The notes beneath the pieces are model-generated. The model ran no database searches, was not told the DNA's origin, and saw nothing but the letters and a program-made list of their open reading frames with translations. Shown here piece after piece: positions 1-10,559 of a DNA stretch of 64,000 nt (the stretch's first letter is position 1; each line of letters begins with the position of its first letter). Origin of the DNA: Trichostrongylus colubriformis (taxonomy: Eukaryota; Nematoda; Chromadorea; Rhabditida; Trichostrongylidae); contig OZ022256.1 in the NCBI GenBank assembly GCA_963978905.1, forward strand, positions 39,480,001 through 39,544,000, written 5' to 3'. Made by a program: the position numbers and the translations under genes.

Positions 1-28
1 ACAAAGTAGGAGAGCAGTAGTCCGACTC

Positions 29-303
29 TTGCGCGGCGCAGCCCAGCGTAAAAGATTGCCTCTACATAGTCAGACAAGAGAGCAGACGCTACATGTGCAT
101 TCAGATCGCAGGTGGGCTACACTACTGCAAGAAATCATAACATCCTGCTTCCACTGCAGGCGATTTGGGCACCAATCGGCATTGTGCGAGTTGCCCGAAA
201 GGAAGGACGAGATCGTAGCATGGTTGAAGCCACGGAAAGAAGGAAGAACGCGAAAAGGAGGCTGGAAGACTTGAAGAAGGAGCGCGCAGAACTACAGGGT
301 TGA
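29..303 (+). pseudogene. Gag fragment with zinc knuckle, Bel/Pao-like retrotransposon
   Basis: The reading frame at 29-274 carries a perfect CX2CX4HX4C nucleic-acid-binding knuckle (CFHCRRFGHQSALC, residues about 40-53). A basic, glutamate-rich tail follows, but it continues in a different frame (112-303, ending KERAELQG and a stop), so one frameshift is present. Zinc knuckles of this kind sit near the C-terminus of retrotransposon Gag and bind genomic RNA. No protease, reverse transcriptase or integrase follows. An LTR-like promoter block begins directly after the stop, so this looks like an internally deleted element entering from the left edge of the window. Assignment to Bel/Pao rather than Ty3 is inference. 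Confidence 0.5.
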
Positions 304-770
304 AACGCTTCCCGTTGCCCCATCTTTGGCCTCAAGTTGCCCCATCTGTGGCCTCCCCGGGGAGTATCGCAACCTCCGTTGCGATCCGTAATGCACAGAC
401 CACCGGGGATATTGCTCGTTGAACTTTGACACCACGCCTTGCCAAAGGGTATCGGGGCGACCTTCCTAGCAAGGAATTCTCCCGCCCATGAACTTTGTAC
501 TTTCGCCCCTGGGGGTATATAAAGGAGCCGGGGGTTAATAGTTCAGTTGTTGTTCTACATGTCGTCTAGCAACTTATTGTGTTCTGCTCGCTGTTTGCTG
601 TATTCTGTTGTTCTGATAAATTCATTGTTACTATTGCTGCCCACGTACAAGAATAGAGAAGAAGAAGAACAGACTGATACTCCAAGGAGCAGGATAATCC
701 TGCGTGGCAATCTATTCAGTGTTCACATGGAATCAATTTCGTCCGCTCGTTAGGTAGGTTGCTCTTACTC
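300..770 (+). promoter_or_regulatory. LTR-like block with TATA promoter
   Basis: GC-rich sequence directly after the gag remnant contains a TATA box (tatataaagg, 516-525). About 20-25 bases downstream lies a pyrimidine-rich start region (gttcagttgttgttc) followed by a T-rich stretch. This U3-R-like arrangement fits a retrotransposon long terminal repeat. The LTR limits are not fixed because no second copy is in the window, and no clear AATAAA signal is seen. Confidence 0.4.
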
Positions 771-890
771 GGTCTTTTTTCGAAGATACATTTCTTGAAA
801 TTCCATATTGTCTGTGGATTAGTGGGTTATGAACGGTTTTGAAAAGGTCCTACGAGTAAACGTACAAGTCGCACCTACCACATTTCTATG

Positions 891-1701
891 TACCCTAAAG
901 TCTGGTAGATAAGTCCGTCCTCACGCGGTGTCGCGTGCGGCACACGCAGGCGCAGCCTTCAGCAAACCAAAGATAGATGGAGGAAATAGAGGAAGCTGTG
1001 ATTTGTGGATTTTATAAAAGCGTGGAGCTATAGAGTTGGGATGGGGTCGTGTGAGAGATGAACACAGGAACTTCACAGTTGAAAGAAGAAAGCGGACGAG
1101 TAAGAGGAGAATCGTTGTTCAACGGGAGTTCCAATACGATGGTTTTGGCGATGAAATAACGGGTAAATAGAAACTTTTTCTCATTTCTGTCAGATTATGG
1201 TGTACAAAGCCTTGCGGACATGCGTCTCTCACTATATTTTTCCATTGCTTCTGCTTGCCGCGTCAAGTTTTTGCACCTGATGTCCCTCATCGGTTCAGGT
1301 ATTTCATAGGGCAGTCATCGAGCCCTATGAAATACCTGAACAACTTATGATCAGCAGTATACGGGAGGAATAATGAAATTGTCTCGTAAGATTTCATCGA
1401 TAAATCTACATGGAGCAGAGGATGGAGGTTGGAAGAGGAATCAGGAAGGCATGATTTCAAGGCGTCGGCATCTTGGTGTATAGCCTTCATGAACAGACAG
1501 AAGATGACTCTTAGATGGAGAACCAGCGAAGAGCAACCTTTCTGAGCATTAGAAATAAAGTTGAATAAACATTTTCTACAATTCTGTCATTTTCAGGGCT
1601 AAAGGGTGCATCGCGATCCTGAATTCTTCGAAGACTGCCCCTGCGTCTGCCGCGCACGACACCGCGTGAGGACAGTCTTATCAACCAGGGTTTGGGGTAT
1701 A
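891..1701. mobile_element. TIR element family D, copy 1
   Basis: The element is bounded by inverted repeats of roughly 70 bp: the left end starts taccctaaagtctggtag and the right end is its diverged complement ending gggtttggggta. Two other copies lie at 13470-14375 (internal sequence inverted) and 27427-31337 (split by a LINE). A short stretch read on the minus strand (VDLSMK, then HKLFRYF) is conserved in all three copies, though with frame breaks. No transposase is recognisable. It is probably a non-autonomous DNA transposon. Confidence 0.65.
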
Positions 1702-2996
1702 TGCAAGCATCACTACGATTGATGAGTCTCTCACTAGAGAAATTTTCTATAATATACTGCCCCACGTATTATATACATTAATTTCACAATAATTTCTTCA
1801 GCACATCACGCGCTTTACCTCTACGATTCCATTTAACCAACATCAAAATTTATGTGAGCCCCACTCTAACCGGAAGATCTATCGGTGTTTAATCCCAAAA
1901 AGCAATGAGCTGCATTTTAGGTAGATTATTTGCCACTAAGATTATTTGCCGCATAATTTTCTGCATGTCCAAAATTTTAGGGAAAATTTTTCCATTTTCT
2001 GCTTCATGGGCAAAGAGCTAAGGGGTAGGTATGGAATTCTATCAGCTCTTTGCCCATATAGTAGAAAATGGAAAAATTTCCTTGACAATTTGGTTTATCC
2101 CCACCATAGACCGATCGATATTCTCCAAGTTCGAGTAACACGTCAAAAGAAGTGGTGTATCGAATGTCGCTCATCGAAAATCGGGCAGCTCGGGTTGGAC
2201 TATGGATGGAATTCTCATAACGTGCCTGAAAATTGAAACTTCTCTTGTGAGAGACTTATCAATCGTAGTGATACTTGATTCTAAGCCTATATTTCATTTG
2301 GACATACAGTTATTTACTAGTGGGGGTAGGTCGGAAGTAAAATGTTTCCAAGCATTTGTCTGGTACTGCGTGCCATGAAATTTTTGCTGAGTTTTTGGTT
2401 TTGGTCGGCGCATTGATGTGTACATATACGCTCGAGTATGGTCAATAGTAGTGGCCGATATGTATAAAGTACAAAATATCAAACATGCGGCTGGTATGTA
2501 TAAAGTACAAAATAAATCAAACATGCTTCATTTGGTTCAATAGGACATGATAGGTATTACGTTAAGGTTAATTTTCTCTTTAAATTAGAGGTTTTAATTC
2601 ATTCGTACGGTAGACTTGGATTTCGTGATGCCAGGGCGCAAAGACCGTGGAAGTGATATGTGGCTTCGTCGAGCCTGTAAAACATGGAGAAAAGCTACAC
2701 CAAATCGAGAAGTCCGCTGTTCATGACTCGCGTGGTTAGAACATAGATATTCACAATCGGTAGATAGTCAACAGTCGCAGTGGAGAGTGTAAATACACGC
2801 TCAAGTTAAGCTATTATGTGTCAGCCAATATGATTTGGAGGCTCTAATGCGGAAGAAGGTCACTCACTGTCTCATTTGTAGATTCTCAGCATGGCGCAAA
2901 TACACCAGGTATACTTATGGCAACTAATCCAAAGACAGTAGCGGTCAAAGATATATGCAGTTTCGCTTTTTGAGCACAACCGATTCACAGTTTCAC
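1702..2996. other. No gene seen; contains a small inverted repeat
   Basis: AT-rich sequence without a convincing coding frame. An imperfect inverted repeat lies at about 1979-2083, where gggcaaagagct on one side pairs with agctctttgccc on the other and both arms continue into an A/T-rich aaaatggaaaaa stem. The motif tttgtactttatacat occurs twice near 2460-2510 on the minus strand. Confidence 0.5.
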
Positions 2997-3347
2997 TGAG
3001 TGTGTGTAAGACAATGTGAGACTTCCAAAACTTATTCCAAAAGACTCAAAACAGCTTTCACAAAAACCGGTTGCAAAAATGTTTGCAAAAGATATTTGAG
3101 CCTTATAGGCGAGCTTTTGGCGCCTAGCGCCTTTATCAAGCCTGAAAATGTACAAATTAGATGTTATTCAACAGGGTCTACATCTAATTTGTACATTTTC
3201 AGGCTTGATAAAGGCGCTAGGCGCCGAAAGCTTGCCTATGAGGCTCAAATATCTTTTGCAAACATTTTTGCAACCGGTTTTTGTGAAAGCTGTTTTGAGT
3301 CTTTTGGAATAAATTTTGGAAGTCTCACATTGTCTTACACACATTCA
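2997..3347. repeat. 351-bp near-perfect palindrome (fold-back element)
   Basis: The arms are 2997-3164 and 3180-3347, 168 bp each, separated by a 15-base spacer (tattcaacagggtct). Only a few mismatches are visible along the arms. The outer ends read tgagtgtgtgtaag and its complement. A 127-residue open frame runs through the palindrome but is a consequence of the symmetry and is not counted as a gene. This is most likely a recent fold-back MITE. No target duplication is obvious. Confidence 0.85.
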
Positions 3348-4554
3348 GATCAACATGCGGCTTCGGTACATGACAATGCTTAATTTTCACTGAGGTTCAT
3401 TCAGTCAATGCGCAAGGTATGACGGCGGCCTAAGGAGTGAGAAAACTAAACTATATCCCTTTCATGATTGGTGTCCGTCCGGCAGCCAAATTTGGGCTGA
3501 AAAATCACAAGCTTTGGCAGTTTCATCTTCCAGAAACTATGGCAAAAATTGAGGGTTGCTGCTTTATTCTGGGAAGGTGGTTTTTGGTACGACCCCGCAT
3601 TTTTCGCAGATCATTACTGTTGCTTCGCACATGACGTGCAACATGATTATTTGTGAGTTCTCGCAGCTAACTGGGGTCACCTCGCACCCAATGTGCGAGT
3701 CAAAAGTAATTAGGTGCGAAGAAGGCGTGGTCGTACAAATAACCAGCGATCCCTACATTCCTAACATAATTTGCAGAGAATCCCCTACAGTTGTAAACTG
3801 CTGGTTTCAAACGCAAATGTCGAGACAAGCACATATGAGGCGTAAACTCGTGTGTGCGTATGTAGAGAGCTCCTACACAAAGAGCTGACCCCGGACCGCA
3901 TTCCATGTATCTTCCAGTCGTTAGAATGCAAGCTTATGACCGGGCCGAATGCGGGGTACCAGCTGCACCATACAGAACGCCCATCGCTCCACGTCTGCAC
4001 GGATACGGAGGCTATGAATCAGCCCAGCTTTGCAGGAACAGGGCGTTCATACCCATACCCACCGTCTCAAGGCAAGGAAAGCTGGCTTTGGTCCGCGATT
4101 AGCCCCCTATCCACCACCTAGAAACGCGCTACGTTCCTTTTCACCTAGCGGTGAGAGATCCTCCAGTAAGAAAAGGATATCCCTGGGTCTTGCATAACGG
4201 CCACTTTTCTCTAGCAAAATGTAAAAAAAAATGTTGCCAGGATAATACTATAAAAATTGGATCATTGACTCACTGTAGATTTACTTTTTTGTGATGCTGC
4301 ATTGTCCTAAATCACAAATATATCAGCACTCAGCTTAAAGAAACTCTTATTTGATGAACTTTTCCGCCAATCAAAAGGATTTGGAGCTGGATCACAGTAG
4401 TATGTAAAATTGTCTCAGTTGATTAATTGTCTCAGTTTGCCCTAGGTACTTCTACTGTAAGCTTGTGACCACCGTACCGCGAGTCTGAGTCATCACTTCC
4501 ATCAGATATGGTAACACTGTATATTTAAGATCGATGTCGATGATGCGAAGGTCA
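3348..4554. other. No gene seen
   Basis: Several overlapping short frames on both strands occur here, none with a recognisable motif, splice pattern or repeat structure. Confidence 0.4.
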
Positions 4555-5260
4555 AATAATGCTATCTTCATACTTTCTGAACGCACTGCCATTAAAGGGG
4601 CTGCCCAGATGTTTGGGAAAGTGGGCTTAGTTAGCGCTAGATCTAGTATATATGATGGATGAGTGAGAGCTTCAGCTAGTAAGTGCTTCAATTACTGGAG
4701 GACGATTTGTGGAAACTGCGCTCGTGCATGGCTGTACAAGGTGTGGCACGGCACCAATATTTTGTCCTTATTTGAATCATGGCTACCGGAAGAGGTCAAT
4801 TACGTCTGAGCTGGGAAGCCCAAAATTTTGGATATTCCCTGCAACTATAGACGCTCATCGCTTTCTGCCGTTGTTAAAGCGATTTGATCAATTGCAAGTT
4901 ATGCAACACATTCTCATTTCTGCACTTTTGCAACAAGGAATCGGTGTTCCATCTATTGCTTCATCCCCTCCCTTTGCAGTACTTACATTTGTGGTTGCTT
5001 TTGCATCGATTAAACAAGGACTTTTGAAGTGACACATCAAAAAGTACAATTTTCGCTGTACTTTACAGTCTCCCAGATAATTCGAAAAGCTTGTGGCATC
5101 CCAAGGAAGCCACATACTCAAAAAGAGAAACTTTTCGTCTTCTAATGGCATAATATGTAAGTTGATTCATGTTGATGCGCTCTGAGATTTGAAGTTGTCT
5201 TGTGAAACCGGCCGAACTTTCCTCACAACTTATTGGCTTCCTAAAGGACAGAGAACCAGA
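4555..5260. repeat. Diverged duplicated block, copy 1
   Basis: This block aligns by eye, with many differences, to 18105-18760 in the same order. Shared landmarks include ttagttagcgct, ccctttgcagt, cacatcaaaaagt versus catccaaaaagt, and ttgatgcgct. On the minus strand both copies encode a short NVSTAKG-containing stretch. It is an old interspersed repeat or a pair of degenerate gene fragments; the product is unknown. Confidence 0.45.
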
Positions 5261-5994
5261 GAACTGAGCGTCCATGATGATGTAGAGTTCCATGTTTTCG
5301 TACATCAGTGCAAGCTAGATTTTCAGATTTCATAAAAATATGATAAGCACACTTGTATCAGCAAGAGCAGAAAGTGTGCAGTGAGCGGGCCGTTTGGAAA
5401 TAAATTGCGCCTCCTGCTGAACCTGCTTGAACATAAATCTACGGAGATGGCGAAAGCTTCCCCGTGACTTGATACATATTATATTTGCCCATAATCCATC
5501 TGAGCTACAAACTCACGTTCGTTTTAGACATGGTTGAAGGCATGCGCAAGCTCTGAAAAGTATGGATTTGTCAATAGTTAAGTCCGTTTTAATTTTGTGC
5601 AAAATCTGAAACGGTCAGAAATGGTCGTTTGAAGCAACAGTTGTAAGTTCACGCAACAGTGATCGTGTTTGTGTCGTCGAGTGGGCTACTGGCTGTCGGC
5701 TGCTCGAGGAAGACGTACCAAAAAGCTTTATTCGACTCCGACTCTAGCAAATTTTGGTGCCGTTTATATACAACACCTTAGCGTCCAAGAATCAATATGT
5801 CTCTTCAATTTTCATACTATCTCTAAAGGACTCAGAGAACGATGGGATTATGTTGATACTGATGACTGAGCCTTCTACCAGAGATTGCGAATGAATCAGC
5901 ATTTCATTTAGATATTGCGAATGATTAAGAAATGTTTCCATCTCAAGAACGCTAAAATTCTGTGGTGACACAGAAACTCCCACAAGCGAGAAGA
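5261..5994. other. Unassigned sequence downstream of the envelope-like ORF
   Basis: No gene is recognised. A minus-strand frame (5792-6046) overlaps the end of the envelope-like ORF in another frame and shows no known motif. A 66-residue plus-strand frame at 5669-5869 is equally featureless. Confidence 0.35.
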
Positions 5995-7443
5995 CTAGTA
6001 GTTTTTCTTCGACACTATAGTTGGAGATATTATTTGGTAGGAGCATGATACAACAGTTAGAAGGGACAGGATTGAAAACAAAAGGAGGAGATTTTTCAAG
6101 GTCACGAGATTGAGAAGAAAGGACTGAAGGGAGTCAGCGGTATTCAACACGAAATCGGAAATATTTGTCATCATATCTGCAAAAAATGACGAGGTTGTAG
6201 TGGAGATTTTTCTTGCGCTGCCAACACTAAGTCCATTGTTGAGGAGATCATCTTCCACGTAGGCCAGTATTCCTTTAATCGTGATGTTGGCAGAGCCTCC
6301 CGGGCAAGACGCAGAGCAGGAGACGAGGACGTGATTCGTAGAGAAGTGAAATACGAGTGTGTTGACGTGGGTGGTTGGAGTGCATTTCGCCATCTGAGTT
6401 TGATCTTGACAGTTGATGAAAGCCGTGGTTTCTCCTTCATTGCTTGTACAAGCGAAATCGAGCTGCGCTCCTGTGGTACAACTGTAACAACCAGTTAGGT
6501 CACCTGTTTGGAACGTACAGGAGCTTTTATGGTGTTGCGCGACAAGTTTCAGATTATCCATCACGATGTGGAGTTGCAGGACAGATCCGACATTGAGTTT
6601 TGCAAAAACGTGTCCGTTTTCGTGAGTGATGAGGAAGTTTTTCCCTGTTTGAGGTAGGAGTGAAGACTTCATCAGTCTCTTTAACGTTCCATCGGGGCAG
6701 TTGCATGACGTTTTGTGGAATCCGTTCGCACACTTGCATGTTTCTGCCGCGAAAACACAATGGAAATCTTGGGCATCTTGTAATGCTGCGCATTGCAGTT
6801 GACCAGCGGTATTCGGTATAAGTTGTCCCTTGTGTACTGATTTGATTATTCCGACATTATCTTCGCTTTCCATGAATGTCGAGCTCAGAACTGGTAATTG
6901 AGGTGTGGTGGTTCCGATAAGAGTCAGTCGTAGATGGTTCCATGAGTGGGTGTATCCAGGAGTGAGTGATATTCGCGTTGAGGTCGTACCTTTTTCTTGA
7001 GTCAGCGAAACAAGTGCTGTTGCTGTCAGCTCCCAGCTAGGACAATGGAAGATGGTGTATATCGATGAGATGGTCGGTTTGGCGAAGATTCTATAAAATA
7101 GACAGCTTGGATGGCATAGTAGACACCCTCCACATGTTAGGCAACCACATGATGGAGTGCAGTATGTAAATCCTGGGTTACTGTTCGCTGTTGGCGAGAA
7201 TTCTTCCAATTTTTTCTCTGTATTGATGTTGTCGCACGTGTTTTGTGAACAGCTCCCGGCCAAGTAGCAGCGATGAACTGATTCCGATTCCATTTCGTGG
7301 TCTCGTGAGAAGAATTCGATGTTCTTATGACACTGGTCATTTTGGTGATCTTGGAGCTCCAAGCATGCTCCAAGATCACCAAAATGATCGTTCCGATTTT
7401 TTTGCTTCAATGTAAACATCTGAGGGGCGGAGGGTAGTGACAT
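5995..7443 (-). CDS. Phlebovirus G2-like envelope (class II fusion) ORF of endogenous retroelement
   Basis: This 482-codon ORF resembles the phlebovirus glycoprotein G2 (Gc) fusion domain found in envelope genes of nematode Bel/Pao-type endogenous retroelements. In exogenous relatives this protein drives membrane fusion. Visible features are many spaced cysteines, including CTCGGCLLCHPSC near residue 100, a CKCANGFHKTSCNCPDG cluster near residue 240, and a further cysteine-rich stretch before the end. One strongly hydrophobic membrane segment lies near the C-terminus (around residues 440-465) with a short tail after it. No signal peptide is evident at the N-terminus, and the first ~40 codons run through a local inverted repeat (7321-7390), so the natural start is probably missing. 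No gag, pol or LTR accompanies it. It is an orphan remnant whose frame has stayed open. Function in the host, if any, is unknown. Confidence 0.75.
   Translation of the reverse strand: MSLPSAPQMFTLKQKNRNDHFGDLGACLELQDHQNDQCHKNIEFFSRDHEMESESVHRCYLAGSCSQNTCDNINTEKKLEEFSPTANSNPGFTYCTPSCGCLTCGGCLLCHPSCLFYRIFAKPTISSIYTIFHCPSWELTATALVSLTQEKGTTSTRISLTPGYTHSWNHLRLTLIGTTTPQLPVLSSTFMESEDNVGIIKSVHKGQLIPNTAGQLQCAALQDAQDFHCVFAAETCKCANGFHKTSCNCPDGTLKRLMKSSLLPQTGKNFLITHENGHVFAKLNVGSVLQLHIVMDNLKLVAQHHKSSCTFQTGDLTGCYSCTTGAQLDFACTSNEGETTAFINCQDQTQMAKCTPTTHVNTLVFHFSTNHVLVSCSASCPGGSANITIKGILAYVEDDLLNNGLSVGSARKISTTTSSFFADMMTNISDFVLNTADSLQSFLLNLVTLKNLLLLFSILSLLTVVSCSYQIISPTIVSKKNY
7321..7390. repeat. Inverted repeat in the 5' part of the envelope-like ORF
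   Basis: ggtcattttggtgatcttgg at 7338 is matched by its complement ending at about 7386, around a short agctccaagcatgct centre. It makes a hairpin of about 20 bp inside the open frame and probably marks a rearranged junction at the 5' end of the ORF. Confidence 0.7.
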
Positions 7444-7547
7444 GTAATGTCATGTAGAGTTCTGTAGAGATACTAGCTTAATAAAGCTTTGTACTGCGCT
7501 TATCACAGTGTGGAACAGGTGCGACACGGACTACATTAGTAATTCCG

Positions 7548-7586
7548 CCATATTATCCGCGCAGCGCAGTGCGTTAGCCCAGCTGG
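7548..7586 (+). repeat. Helitron 3' terminus (hairpin plus CTGG)
   Basis: The sequence cgcgcagcgcagtgcg (7558-7573) forms a hairpin-like palindrome and is followed by gttagcccagctgg and then T. It matches the 3' ends of the Helitrons at 40129 and 42104 (hairpin, then atagcccaactgg, then T). No matching 5' end (tcctactatatata) is found upstream, so the extent of this Helitron is unknown. The envelope-like ORF lies just inside it in the opposite direction. Confidence 0.6.
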
Positions 7587-7592
7587 TACATA

Positions 7593-8332
7593 CAGGGGGT
7601 GCCAAAAAAGTAAAGTAATCTCCTCCACTTTCGACCCCATTTAGCCAAACTACAGTAAATTCTATTGAGGTATTCTCATCCCCAGAATCAAGAGCAGACC
7701 TAACTCTATCACTGTACTCCGTGGCAGCCTCCTGCATGAGCAGAAACGGGAGCAAGGAAAGACTGAACAAGATGTATCACCTCAACTGGGCAAAATCCGA
7801 AATTTCTTCGCCCTCTTTCACACCTTGCTGACGTCCGTTCAATCTGGGTACCTAAGGGGATTCATACCGGATGGTGTTCTTTGACACTGCGTTTTTCCCG
7901 GGTTCCCAGCGCCCTTCGTTTCCAAGAGCCAAAACGTTCCCCTACCACTGAAACCCCTCCGGAGGCGGATTTGAGGCATGAAAATGATACTTTGGATCAT
8001 AGCAGCCTTGTCCACGCAGCAGGGGCTCTGTGACTTCCAAGAACAGAAGGGCCAACCCTCAGGAAGCTTCCCACAAAAGACCTACCACGGAGCTTGGCTC
8101 CACTGTTTTTAGCGAATTTTTAAATGTAGGTACTCCGAAGCCCGACTGCGCCGAATTAAACCTCCATATTTTTATGAACATGAACGTGAGGAGCCACAGC
8201 TTGTTCCTGCTTTTGAAAGAACATTTCGGGAATGTTTTGCCCCAGTACCTTTATCTCTTTCGTTTCCCTACGTTTTGTAAAATTGGCAGATGTGAGCCGT
8301 GGGCAAAATTACTTTTTTTTTGGCACCCCCTG
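7593..8332. mobile_element. Non-autonomous Tc1/mariner-type element (cagggggtgcc ends)
   Basis: The termini are cagggggtgccaaaaaa on the left and the complement ttttttggcaccccctg on the right. Both are flanked by TA (7591-7592 and 8333-8334), as expected for the Tc1/mariner superfamily. The 740-bp interior has no recognisable transposase. The element lies a few bases after the Helitron end at 7586. Confidence 0.75.
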
Positions 8333-8339
8333 TAGTATA

Positions 8340-9050
8340 GGGTCCGCCAATAAGCACGCTCGATCTTTAAAATGAAATAAAGCAAGTTGTGTGAGAGGTA
8401 TAAGTGAAATTTATTTTTTGTTTCAAAGAGTAATTGAAGGCATTATGTATGGAAAACAACATCGTTCGAATGGCCACCTCGGCTTCGCTTGGTGGAGCGC
8501 ACACGAGAAGACCAATTTTCAATGACTCTGGCGCACAAATCGGGCTATATTTCATCGATGGCGTGGCGTATGTTGTCTTTGAGGTCATCAGTGTTTTGTG
8601 GTTTTTGCATAGACCTGCGATTTGAGAAAACCCCACAAGAAATAGTCTAGTGGGGTTAAATCGCACGGTCTCGGTGGCCAGTTGATGTCCCTCCGCGCGA
8701 GATAACCTTCCCTCCGAAGCAGAAGATCCATTGTGTGTGCGCTGTGTGGCTCGTAGCGCCGTCCTGCTGAAACCACATATCCTCGACATCCATATTGTCG
8801 ATTTCATGCTAGAAAAAGTTCGTCATGGATCTATATAGAAACTGGCGGAGAGCGCGGAACGTGCTCGAACCGATGAATGATTTTCGTAATAAGTTTCAAT
8901 GATTAGCACACGTCGCTCGCGGCTGAATTGGTGCATGGTGATTTGTGGAGATACACTGTATAATAACATCTAGGTTTGACAACTCTTCCACAAACAACGT
9001 GGCCGGCCGCCATGAGCTGTCAAAGATAGAGCGCGCTTATTGGCGGACCC
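8340..9050. mobile_element. Internally deleted Tc1/mariner-superfamily element (gggtccgccaataag ends)
   Basis: Terminal inverted repeats are gggtccgccaataagc at the left and gcttattggcggaccc at the right, about 28 bp with a mismatch, each bordered by TA. The 711-bp element holds the two ends of a minus-strand transposase with the middle missing. It starts immediately after the 7593-8332 element and ends immediately before the mariner at 9055, so three elements are packed edge to edge. Confidence 0.8.
8440..8936 (-). pseudogene. Transposase remnant with central deletion
   Basis: The start codon at 8936 begins an N-terminal helix-turn-helix stretch (MHQFSRERRVLIIETYYENH, about 35 residues). 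A frameshift and a jump then lead to the C-terminal part of a DDE domain: WFQQDGATSHTAHT, holding the second catalytic aspartate, and CDLTPLDYFLWGFLKS, holding the third acidic residue. The first aspartate and roughly the middle third of the protein are gone. The family is the Tc1/mariner superfamily (DDE_3 type). The element can only be moved in trans, if at all. Confidence 0.75.
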
Positions 9051-9360
9051 TATATAAGCCTGTTTCTAAATTTCGTCTTCAAGGTATGTACAAATAAATA
9101 GGTTTTTACCCCGAACTATAGCATCCCCACGAAAGCCAGGCGTATCATTCGGTATGATTTTTCTGCTCTTACATAAACATCTATAAATTTCGCTCTACCG
9201 ACGAGACTATCGAATCATCATTCTTTATGAATTCAAATCGGGACACTCCGCAGTGGAGGAAGCCCATAATCTCAGCAGTGTTTTTGGGCCGAGTTTTCCT
9301 TGCAAACAGACAGATGAGCCCTGCTTTAGAAAATTGCTCCCGGCGATTTTGATCTTCAAA

Positions 9361-9781
9361 GGAGTCGCCCACGGAAAAATGAGTTTTTGTGTTACCATAT
9401 GTTTATGTTGTATTTGCCTAATAAGGGCTTCATGCAAGTTTCACGCGAGAAAATGTGAATCCGGCTAAGATACAGCACCACAAAGTACTTCCGGGTGGGC
9501 GGGCCCTCCAAGTAGAAGCCTCGTCCCGTCGAGCGCCGCCGTTGGAAGAGGGAGTGGGCCTGTTTACGTAACTTTCTGTTCCTACAATGCGTCTCCGACC
9601 ACGGCTGACGACGGGACGAAGCTTTTACACGGAGGCCCCACTCACCGGGACGTACTTTGTCCTGCTGTGTCTCTGCCAGATTCACATTTACTCGCGTGAA
9701 ATTTTGCATGAGACCCACATCAGGCAAATAAAGCATAGACATATGGGTAACACAAAAATCACTTTTCCGTGGGCGATTCCT
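9361..9781. repeat. Fold-back element inserted in mariner copy 1
   Basis: Inverted arms of about 165 bp are present: the left arm begins agtcgcccacggaaaaatga and the right arm ends with its complement near 9781. The intervening sequence is about 60-90 bp. Comparison with mariner copy 2 shows this block is extra sequence. The flanks cttcaaagg and cttcaagaa suggest an 8-9 bp target duplication, which points to a hAT- or Mutator-type MITE rather than a TA-inserting one. Confidence 0.7.
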
Positions 9782-10559
9782 TCAAGAAAAGTCTGGTCGA
9801 GGCCGCAGGTCGTTGCTCATTGATGAAGATTCAAGGAGAGCCGTCGAAGCAAATCTGGAGACGAATACTCGCACGCTAGCAGAAGACCTAGTTGTATGCT
9901 ACTTTCAGTGGCCAGCCATTTGCTCGAAATCGGCAAGGTGAAGAAAACGGCGGAGTGGGTGCCTCATTAGCTAACAGGTGAGCAACGACTGGCACGTTCC
10001 GCCACCTGCTCTAAACCTCTAGTTCGCTATAACAATGAGCCATTTGTGGGTGGTATTATAGCTGAAGATGATAACAGGAACAGGAAGGTTCTTTATGATA
10101 ACAGGAAACGGGGATTAGCTGATTCTGCCGCAGGACAACGCAAGGCCACACACCTCACAAATCGCTCGGCGAAAATTGACCCACTTGGGTATAGAAGTTC
10201 TCCCTCACTAAGCGTATTCTTGCGACCTTTCCCCACAGCCTATCACTTTTCTCAAGCCGTCAATCCTTATCTGCGTCAGAAAAGATTTACTACACTGGTG
10301 TGCAAAACTTAAGGACGAGATGGATAAAGTAACATAAAACACTAATGTTTGGGTGGAAGTAAATGAAAGTGTGGGAGCATGTTGCCACTCGCCTAAGGGA
10401 TATGCACAGGAAGCTGGACTTTTCTCGGAGGAAGAAGAGCTTAAATAAGGCGCCGAATATGGCCAACCGCGCAAATCGAGGCAGACTATGGTTATGAAAA
10501 AAATTCTCCTTAATCAACGAGTACCTGCAAAGAACTGTGGTAGAATCCATCGATACATC

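Noticed and set aside
3000..3383. 127-codon open frame
   Set aside because: It runs through both arms of the 351-bp palindrome, so the openness reflects symmetry, with no domain or splice signals.
7531..7770. 79-codon minus-strand frame
   Set aside because: It straddles a Helitron end and a transposon end, so it is chance coding across a junction.
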